Assembly (NCBI GenBank): GCA_910579085.1
Contig: CAJTRU010000050.1
Span: 1-27,583, forward strand
Length of the DNA stretch: 27,583 nt
DNA from: an uncultured Lachnospiraceae bacterium
GTDB taxonomy: Bacteria > Bacillota > Clostridia > Lachnospirales > Lachnospiraceae
Direction of reading: 5' to 3'
Of the stretch, positions 21,726-27,583 are shown one piece after another. Under the pieces are notes generated by a model. It searched no databases. It saw nothing but the letters and a program-made list of their open reading frames with translations, and was not told where the DNA came from. The first letter of the stretch is position 1. Each line of letters opens with the position of its first letter. Made by a program: the position numbers and the translations under genes.

Positions 21726-23339
21726 CTATTTGTAATAATCAAGGCGTTTCTCAATCCTCTCCATTATAAATGCAACAATAAAGTTAAATATATAATAAAA
21801 TACTCCTGCCACAAACAGAGGGACTAATGATGTCTGTGCGGCTGCAATCTGTTTTGCCTTTGTAAACATTTCTGCATAGGAAAGCGCAAATGCAAGTGAT
21901 GTATCTTTTACAAGTGTTATAACTTCATTAGTTACAGGAGGCAGCACACGTTTAACCATTTGCGGGAATATTATCCTGAAAAATGTCTGGCTTCTGTTAT
22001 ACCCCATAATCTGCGCCGCTTCCCTCTGCCCTTGTGGGATACTTTGTATTCCTGAACGGTATATCTCAGCAAAATATGCAGCATAGTTTAATGAAAATCC
22101 AATAATTACAGCATAGAAACGGTAGGAATAAGGTGTTGAAACTTCAAATATGTAAAATGGAGCAAAAAATACAACAATAAGCTGGAGCATAAGAGGTGTC
22201 CCTCTCATAATGGAAATATATATCTTTGCTATCCATTGTATTATTTTAAATTTTGACATCCTTGCTGCTGCAATAACAAGCCCAAGCGGCATTGAAAATA
22301 AGATTGTAAGTACAAATATCGCAACTGTAGCAGCAAGGCCAGATGAAAGCTGTTTAATAATCTGTGAAATACCCATTTTCTTAGCCTTTGGGACACCAGC
22401 CTTTACAACATTGTTATCCTGTGCGTCTGTTTCATCTTCCTGCTGGACATCTGTGTTGTCTGTATTATTTATATTTTCCTGGCTGTCCCCAGCATTGGCA
22501 GGTACTTTGCTGCCATCTATATATGTAGTATCTTCAAGGCTTAGGCATACACTGTCCGCAAGCCCCCATTTTTGGGCAATGCTTTCAAAAGTACCATCCT
22601 TAAGCATTTCAAACAATGTAAGCTGCACTTCATCCCTAAGCCCTGTATTGCCAGATTTAAAGCCTATTCCATACTTTTCTGTTGCAAGCCTCTCATCAAG
22701 CATTATAAACTTATCACCTTTTGATGAAAGCTGGTATGATGCAACACCTATGTCCATTGCAATTGCATCAACCATGCCGCTCTCAAGGTTCATAAAAGCA
22801 GCATTATAATCATCTACCTGTTGTAATTCTTTTAATGATTTTGCAAGTGCTTTGTTTTCATCTGTGGCATTTTCCCCTTCCAGTGCAGCAAGTGCTGATG
22901 AATCAGCCTGTACTGCCAGGATTTTTCCAGATAAATCCTTAAGTTCCTTAATTCCAGAACTACTGCTGGTAATTACTACCTGTGAATTATCAACATATGG
23001 CGTTGACCATGTATATTCACTTTCCCTGCCATTCATTGTAAAACCGTTCCATAGACATGAAATAGAACCAGAAGCAAGTTCTGAATCTTTAAAGTCCCAT
23101 TTAATAGGGCGTTTTACTAAAGACCAGCCCCTGCGTTTACATACTTCCTCCGCCAGGTCCAAATCAAAGCCCGTATAATCCCCGTTCTCATCCATATAAC
23201 CATATGGCGGGAACTCTGCATCAAAGCCCACGATAAACTCCTGTTTTGCCTGGCAGGCACTTCCTGCAAAAATAAACCCTGCAAATACTGCTGTTACAAA
23301 CAGGTATAAAACCCTTTTAATAATTCTGGTATTATCCAT
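21726..23339 (-). CDS. Amino-acid ABC transporter: binding protein fused to permease
   Basis: A 537-aa fusion. Residues 1-28 are a signal sequence or anchor (SACQ around C29). Residues about 33-265 form one family-3 solute-binding domain (FIVGFDAEFPPYGYMDENGDY, CLWNGFTMNGRESEYTWSTP, DAIAMDIGVASYQL). An acidic, asparagine-rich linker (about 285-312) leads to a permease domain with about five helices and the EAA loop starting at E440 (EAAQIMGYNRSQTFFRIIFP). Fused importers such as GlnP of lactic acid bacteria have this order, usually with one or two binding domains; this one has one. It works with the downstream ATPase. Cationic amino acids or glutamine are plausible substrates. Confidence 0.93.
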   Translation of the reverse strand: MDNTRIIKRVLYLFVTAVFAGFIFAGSACQAKQEFIVGFDAEFPPYGYMDENGDYTGFDLDLAEEVCKRRGWSLVKRPIKWDFKDSELASGSISCLWNGFTMNGRESEYTWSTPYVDNSQVVITSSSSGIKELKDLSGKILAVQADSSALAALEGENATDENKALAKSLKELQQVDDYNAAFMNLESGMVDAIAMDIGVASYQLSSKGDKFIMLDERLATEKYGIGFKSGNTGLRDEVQLTLFEMLKDGTFESIAQKWGLADSVCLSLEDTTYIDGSKVPANAGDSQENINNTDNTDVQQEDETDAQDNNVVKAGVPKAKKMGISQIIKQLSSGLAATVAIFVLTILFSMPLGLVIAAARMSKFKIIQWIAKIYISIMRGTPLMLQLIVVFFAPFYIFEVSTPYSYRFYAVIIGFSLNYAAYFAEIYRSGIQSIPQGQREAAQIMGYNRSQTFFRIIFPQMVKRVLPPVTNEVITLVKDTSLAFALSYAEMFTKAKQIAAAQTSLVPLFVAGVFYYIFNFIVAFIMERIEKRLDYYK

Positions 23340-23372
23340 TATTTAAGTTCTTCCTCTCTTAACATTATTTTA

Positions 23373-24575
23373 TTACAGTTTTAATGCAAACTCCCTGTCC
23401 TGCATAAACTGTATTGTATTGTAAAGCACAAGCACATCTGTTGGCTTATAATTCCTTAAAAGCATTGTCATGCCTATATTCAGATGGCGCATATCTGCTA
23501 CAACCACCTTTTCGTAATCTTCTGCCAAAAATGGAATTATGCAGTTGGCAAAAGAATCTTTTACAATAAACAGCGTCTTATTATTTTTAACACCACCTGA
23601 TATTTCAAGGACTGCCTGGTTTCCTCCAAAAAACATGCTGTATTTATCTTTCTTCTTTAAAAATTTTGTCTGGTAAAATGTATTTTCTGTTTTTTCGCCC
23701 ATATTATATACAACTTCCATTTCGTTTTCTGGCTCATAAATACTTATTTCATCTTTCTGTGAATACATATTTACCTTTGAAAATGTAGTACCAAGAAAAT
23801 CCCCAGAAACTTTTTTTAACTTTTTCTTTGCCTCTGCAACACTGTCATCCTTGCCACATGCCTGGTTATAAGCACTATAGGCATACCATGCGCCTTGTGT
23901 TGTCCAGTGGTGGTCTGTCCTGTAAAATATGTTTTCATCTACATGTTTACTTAAAATACTGTAAATATCTATAAGGACATTATCTGGAAGTTTCTTTTCA
24001 AGTTTATCATAAAATATATTTTCATTATAAGTTTCTGCAAAAACTGGCAGGTAGCTTTCAAGCGTAAACGTTTTAGATGGAGCCATCATAACTTTTACAT
24101 CTGAAACTTTTGAAGCCTCTTTCACAAATTTGCCAAGTACCTTTATATTCTTATCTGCCATTCTATTATCAATGTCTTTTTCTGCATATTTCTCTAAAAG
24201 ATACCCGTCTTTACCAAAATATACACCATTGGACTCAGTTTTTCCAAACGCCCTTTCTGTAGCTGTTTGGAGCTTTACCCATGAATCTCTTCCAGGAAAC
24301 TGGTCACTTAAATATTTTTCATACTTCTTCTGGAACTTCCCATTCAGAACCCTTTTTACAGTAAACTTAGGAAACAACTGCAATGTCCTGTTTTCAGCAG
24401 AAGAATATGTTTTATCCTTCTGTAAAATACCAGCCGCCATCCCTGCCACAAGCATAAGGAAAAATACTGTCACTGGCAAAACCCTGGACAAACGTTTCAT
24501 ACTTTGCACCAACCCCAGGCAACAGCCTGTATTCCTGGTTTTATCCTTTCCTCTTTTTTTCATTACAAAAACCAT
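23373..24575 (-). CDS. DHHW-family protein (AlgX/AlgJ-like acyl transfer partner)
   Basis: A 400-aa protein with one N-terminal membrane helix (about 31-50) and a large extracellular domain of the SGNH/AlgX-like type. It contains NRTLQLFPKF, YLSDQFPGRDSWV, NGVYFGKDGYLLEKY, the name-giving FYRTDHHWTTQGAWYAY (D221, H222, H223) and, near the C-terminus, VKDSFANCIIPFL, which probably holds the catalytic serine. In alginate and related systems such proteins take acyl groups delivered by an MBOAT protein and transfer them to a surface polysaccharide. An MBOAT gene lies 54 bases upstream. The start is uncertain; 24575 and 24563 both have weak ribosome sites, and a start 75 bases later is also possible. 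Confidence 0.88.
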   Translation of the reverse strand: MVFVMKKRGKDKTRNTGCCLGLVQSMKRLSRVLPVTVFFLMLVAGMAAGILQKDKTYSSAENRTLQLFPKFTVKRVLNGKFQKKYEKYLSDQFPGRDSWVKLQTATERAFGKTESNGVYFGKDGYLLEKYAEKDIDNRMADKNIKVLGKFVKEASKVSDVKVMMAPSKTFTLESYLPVFAETYNENIFYDKLEKKLPDNVLIDIYSILSKHVDENIFYRTDHHWTTQGAWYAYSAYNQACGKDDSVAEAKKKLKKVSGDFLGTTFSKVNMYSQKDEISIYEPENEMEVVYNMGEKTENTFYQTKFLKKKDKYSMFFGGNQAVLEISGGVKNNKTLFIVKDSFANCIIPFLAEDYEKVVVADMRHLNIGMTMLLRNYKPTDVLVLYNTIQFMQDREFALKL

Positions 24576-24629
24576 GCCAGCAGCACTGGCACAGATAATT
24601 ATATAAATTTACATGTTATATCCTGCACT

Positions 24630-26054
24630 TTAAAACCTGAAATATAAAAATGGGTTATATGTCCCATTTACCAGATATGAAACTGATATAATAAAGACTA
24701 CAGCTACAAAAACCGCCTGGAAAACCCCTTTACAGGTTTCATTCCTGTTGCAGGCCCATGCCCCTGCCCTGGCTGGGATATTTGTGCTTCCAATTATTAA
24801 AAAAATAAGAAGTACAATATTACTTACCACCAGATACATTGTGGCATTGCTGTTTAACCCTGCTTCTCCCATACCTGCCATTGCTTTTAGAAATACCCTG
24901 TGCTGTGTTATATCTTCCCATGCAAAAAGCAGCCATCCCACATAGACCACAAGTATTGCATATATATGGCCAAAGACTGCTGGAATTCTGCCAAGTATCT
25001 TTAAAAAGCCAAGCTTTTCTATTAAAAGGAAAAAGCAGAAATACATTCCCCATGCTATAAAATTCAGGCTTGCCCCATGCCATAAACCTGTTAAAAACCA
25101 TACGGTAAAAATGTTCAAAAAAGTCCTTGGCAGGCCTTTCCTGCTTCCGCCTAATGGAATATAAACATATTCCTTAAACCATGTTCCAAGTGAAATATGC
25201 CACCTGCGCCAGAATTCCGTAATGCTTTTAGACATATAAGGATAATCAAAATTCTCTGGAATTCTAAACCCAAATATTGACATAAGCCCTATAGCCATAT
25301 CTGAGTATCCCGAAAAATCAAAATATATCTGGAACGAGAACATTAAAATCCCAAACCATGCAGATAATGTAGTAAGGCTTCCAGCCGTAGAAGCTGTCAC
25401 TGTTTTAAAAATTTCCCCCGCCTGGTTTGCAAGTATTACCTTTTTACCAAGACCGGCTGCAAACCTGGCTGCACCATAAGATAAATTGTCTAATGATGTA
25501 CTCCTCTCCCTTAACAGGACAGAAATATCCCTAAACCTTACAACTGGTCCTGCTATAAGCTGTGGAAACATTGCAACATATGCACCAAAATTTATTATAT
25601 TTTTTTCAGGTTTTGCCTCTCCCCTGTAAATATCTATTGTATATGACATGGTCTGGAATGTATAAAATGATATTCCTATTGGCAATGCAAGTTCCTTTAC
25701 CTTAATATCCATACCGCTTATATCATTCCAAAGCCCTGTTACAAAACCAGCATACTTAAATACTCCAAGAAGTGACAGATTTATAACTGCTGATAAAAAT
25801 ACAAAAAACTTTGCTGCATTTCTTTTATTCTTGTTTATAAAATATCCAGCCATGCCTCCGTTTACATAATCAACTATTGTTGAAAACAGCATTAAAACAA
25901 TATATACAGGTTCTCCCCATGCATAAAATACAAGACTGGCAAGAAACAGCACCAGGTTCTTCCAAGTATTCTTAAAACAGCCTGGTGCTATAAAATAAAT
26001 AACCAGGACACATGGCAGAAAGCGGAATAAAAAAAGCAGGCTGCTAAATACCAT
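24630..26054 (-). CDS. MBOAT-family O-acyltransferase (AlgI/DltB-like)
   Basis: A 474-aa polytopic membrane protein with about ten hydrophobic segments. Landmarks are LVFYAWGEPVYI, LPIGISFYTFQTMSYTIDIYRG, AMFPQLIAGPVVRF, YFDFSGYSDMAIG, the EFWRRWHISLGTWFKEYVYIPLGG region, and the invariant histidine in LTGLWHGASLNFIAWG (H326). It would move an acyl group, usually acetyl, across the membrane to an extracellular acceptor. GGGGGA precedes the ATG by seven bases. It lies between the DUF4358 and DHHW genes in one operon, a grouping typical of Lachnospiraceae surface-polymer acylation loci. The polymer is not identified here. Confidence 0.95.
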   Translation of the reverse strand: MVFSSLLFLFRFLPCVLVIYFIAPGCFKNTWKNLVLFLASLVFYAWGEPVYIVLMLFSTIVDYVNGGMAGYFINKNKRNAAKFFVFLSAVINLSLLGVFKYAGFVTGLWNDISGMDIKVKELALPIGISFYTFQTMSYTIDIYRGEAKPEKNIINFGAYVAMFPQLIAGPVVRFRDISVLLRERSTSLDNLSYGAARFAAGLGKKVILANQAGEIFKTVTASTAGSLTTLSAWFGILMFSFQIYFDFSGYSDMAIGLMSIFGFRIPENFDYPYMSKSITEFWRRWHISLGTWFKEYVYIPLGGSRKGLPRTFLNIFTVWFLTGLWHGASLNFIAWGMYFCFFLLIEKLGFLKILGRIPAVFGHIYAILVVYVGWLLFAWEDITQHRVFLKAMAGMGEAGLNSNATMYLVVSNIVLLIFLIIGSTNIPARAGAWACNRNETCKGVFQAVFVAVVFIISVSYLVNGTYNPFLYFRF

Positions 26055-26069
26055 ATAAGTGTCCCCCGT

Positions 26070-26645
26070 TTATTTTTTAAACAATGAATTAATAGTATCT
26101 GTAATTTTCTTTATTTCTGCTTTATATTCCTCTATAATCTGTTCCTCTGTAGATGTCTCTTCTGAGCTGCTGTCAACATGCCCAAGCAGAAGGAAAAACA
26201 CATAATCATTTTTTACATATACTTTTGATGCCTGTATTTTTAATAAATTCATAGGATACTGGAGTGTATCATTAATAAGAATATTCCTGTAATCTGTCAA
26301 CTGCTTTTTAATCTTCTTCTTTGTGTTTTTATTCTTTGCCTTTGCAATTACAAGAGTATCAACATGTGCAGTCATCATAGGAATTTCTGCAATAACATCT
26401 GTGTACCATGAAGGCTGTAATCCAAACCTCTCCTTTATCTCATCCTTTGTCAAAGACATATTTGCAAGATAATTCTCACCAAGCAGGTCTGTTATTGCCT
26501 TGCGGATTTTCTTAACAGATGGTGTTTTGGCTTTCTTCTTTGCAGCCTCTGCCATAACTGTATTATCATTGAATACTGGTACATGTGCAGCACTTCCCGC
26601 TGCTAGTGAAGCTGCCAGTATAACAGCTAACAATTTTTTTCTCAT
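26070..26645 (-). CDS. Secreted DUF4358-like protein
   Basis: A 191-aa exported protein. It has a signal peptide (MRKKLLAVILAASLAAGSAA), a lysine-rich linker, and a domain with YLANMSLTKDEIKERFG, IPMMTAHVDTLVIAKAK, YRNILINDTLQYPMNLLKIQASKV and NDYVFFLLLG, which matches my recollection of DUF4358. Such proteins are small, extracellular and of unknown function, and they are frequently encoded beside MBOAT and DHHW genes, as here. A strong AAGGAAGGT site precedes the ATG. It is the first gene of the operon, and two promoter-like sequences lie upstream. Confidence 0.85.
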   Translation of the reverse strand: MRKKLLAVILAASLAAGSAAHVPVFNDNTVMAEAAKKKAKTPSVKKIRKAITDLLGENYLANMSLTKDEIKERFGLQPSWYTDVIAEIPMMTAHVDTLVIAKAKNKNTKKKIKKQLTDYRNILINDTLQYPMNLLKIQASKVYVKNDYVFFLLLGHVDSSSEETSTEEQIIEEYKAEIKKITDTINSLFKK

Positions 26646-26774
26646 AATTTACCTTCCTTTCTTCATATCGTAATTCTTAAAAGTAAACCAGGCACTAATA
26701 ACTGGCATAAAAACCTGTTACCAATGCAAATAAGCACTGTGAAGCAAAATATACGCCACAGGTACTATAAGGAC

Positions 26775-26803
26775 AGTATAACTTACTTATACAAATAATA
26801 CAA
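26775..26803 (-). promoter_or_regulatory. Candidate promoter P2 of the DUF4358/MBOAT/DHHW operon
   Basis: Reverse-strand TTGTAT, a 17-base spacer and TATACT (five of six). It would give a leader of about 120 bases before the DUF4358 start. Confidence 0.45.
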
Positions 26804-26837
26804 CCTGTTTTATTTTCCACCAAAATAAAAAAAGTAC

Positions 26838-26865
26838 ATTATAACGCCTGTTTTAACAGTAACAA
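26838..26865 (-). promoter_or_regulatory. Candidate promoter P1 of the same operon
   Basis: Reverse-strand TTGTTA, a 16-base spacer and a perfect TATAAT. It lies about 60 bases upstream of P2, so the operon may have tandem promoters. The remaining intergenic bases up to the amidase gene are AT-rich; a forward TATAAT at about 26882-26889 may serve the amidase gene. Confidence 0.45.
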
Positions 26866-26921
26866 ATCTGTTTTTTGTTTAATATAATAATACAACTTAG
26901 TTTTTGCCATGAGGTAAATTT

Positions 26922-27464
26922 ATGCTTACAGTAAAACCATACAACAGGCAATTTGCATATGTATACGCCGCACGATGGGCATTTGAAAGAAACCCGTTAT
27001 TTTATAATTTTACAGGCATTGGGGGTGACTGTACAAGTTTTGTATCACAGTGTATTTATGCTGGATGCTGTGAAATGAATTACAGCAAATCAAATGGCTG
27101 GTATTATACAGATGTTAATGACCGTTCACCTTCATGGACAGGTGTATCATTTTTTTACGACTTTATGGTTACAAACCAGCAAAATGGCCCTTTTGGCTAT
27201 GAAACCAGTATAGACGGGCTGGAAATCGGGGATGCAATACAACTGAAAAACAATATGGACAGATATTACCATACTTTGATAGTAACCGGTTTTGATGAAA
27301 CAGGCATCCTGGTAAGTGCACATTCAGACGATGCTTTCAACAGGAGGCTTAACAGTTATACCTATGCTGGGGCACGTTATATACATATAGAGGGGTTCCG
27401 GGAATACGTAAGGAACAGGGAAGACTGCTTCAATAACTTTTACGAAGGGAAAAGTTTGCATTAA
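26922..27464 (+). CDS. Amidase_6-family putative peptidoglycan amidase/peptidase
   Basis: A 180-aa protein covering essentially the whole Amidase_6 domain: YNRQFAYVYAARWAFERNPL, the catalytic-cysteine motif GGDCTSFVSQC (C37), SNGWYYTDVNDRSPSWTGV, and histidines in YYHTLIVTGF (H117) and LVSAHSDDAFNRRL (H134). The NlpC/P60-like fold predicts a cysteine hydrolase, with H117 the likely partner. Family members are often secreted and act on peptidoglycan, but this one starts directly with the domain and has no signal peptide or anchor. GAGGT precedes the ATG by six bases. Repeat copy D begins eight bases after its stop. Confidence 0.88.
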   Translation: MLTVKPYNRQFAYVYAARWAFERNPLFYNFTGIGGDCTSFVSQCIYAGCCEMNYSKSNGWYYTDVNDRSPSWTGVSFFYDFMVTNQQNGPFGYETSIDGLEIGDAIQLKNNMDRYYHTLIVTGFDETGILVSAHSDDAFNRRLNSYTYAGARYIHIEGFREYVRNREDCFNNFYEGKSLH

Positions 27465-27471
27465 ACAGAGG

Positions 27472-27583
27472 GGATAATTTCCAGTTATCTTTTATTGGTG
27501 TTTTGTATAGGTTTACGGACGGTTTTTAATGCCAGAGCCACAATATTCCATACAGGGGCACGCTTCCGCTACGTTAACCCACG
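27472..27583 (+). repeat. Palindromic intergenic repeat, copy D (cut by window edge)
   Basis: The left end GGATAATTTCCAGTTATC-TTTT is followed by TTACGGACGG, ATATTCCAT, CAGGGGCACG, CTTCCGCTACG and CCCACG in the same order and spacing as the left arm of copy B. The right half is outside the window. GATAA/TTATC at its edge makes a short stem followed by TTTT, placed directly after the amidase gene, so it could double as a weak terminator. Confidence 0.75.

Noticed and set aside
1..27583. CRISPR array, tRNA or rRNA genes
   Set aside because: No regularly spaced short direct repeats, no cloverleaf-like sequence and no rRNA segments were seen on either strand by reading.

Overview
The window is AT-rich, gene-dense DNA from a Firmicute, most likely a gut Lachnospiraceae. 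This rests on strong AGGAGG-type ribosome sites and on family combinations common in that group: DHHW/MBOAT/DUF4358, Amidase_6, DUF3796 with a small XRE regulator, a holin-like toxin, and a raffinose-type msm operon. No tRNA, rRNA or CRISPR array was seen. The species cannot be named from the sequence alone.

Layout. (1) 1-981: the 5' part of an IS481-like transposase cut by the window edge, its probable IS end near 430, and directly beside it a ~320-bp imperfect palindromic repeat (copy A). (2) 982-5898: a small orphan gene, then a reverse-strand operon of response regulator, bacitracin/lantibiotic-type ABC ATPase, permease and histidine kinase. Three 11-bp tandem repeats before the ATPase look like the regulator's binding site. 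A divergent orphan 295-aa protein follows. (3) 5894-6615: a segment bounded by a perfect 21-bp inverted repeat that overlaps the stop codons of both flanking genes. It encloses a 39-aa holin-like toxin, absent from longer-ORF gene calling, whose leader carries an anti-Shine-Dalgarno sequence. (4) 6611-9068: MarR regulator and a LacI-type sensor fused to an HD-GYP domain. (5) 9228-18138: raffinose/sucrose locus with divergent AraC regulator, lipoprotein binding protein, two permeases, GH36 alpha-galactosidase, a P-loop sugar kinase and a GH13_18 phosphorylase. (6) 18139-20160: repeat copy B, a Uma2 nuclease, repeat copy C in opposite orientation, and an XRE/DUF3796 pair under a perfect 30-bp-arm palindrome. 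(7) 20165-26645: flavodoxin-like reductase, a polar amino-acid ABC transporter with binding protein fused to permease, then DHHW, MBOAT and DUF4358 genes for extracellular O-acylation. (8) 26922-27583: an Amidase_6 protein and the start of repeat copy D.

How genes work together. The sugar locus predicts import of raffinose-type oligosaccharides, hydrolysis to galactose plus sucrose, ATP-dependent phosphorylation of sucrose, and phosphorolysis of sucrose phosphate to glucose 1-phosphate and fructose phosphate. It looks like a split version of the AgaSK (alpha-galactosidase/sucrose kinase) system known from Ruminococcus gnavus. No transport ATPase is encoded here, so a shared one elsewhere is likely.

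The least explained signals are the palindromic repeat family (A-D), the 21-bp inverted repeat around the toxin, and the RBS-spanning palindrome upstream of the DUF3796 gene.
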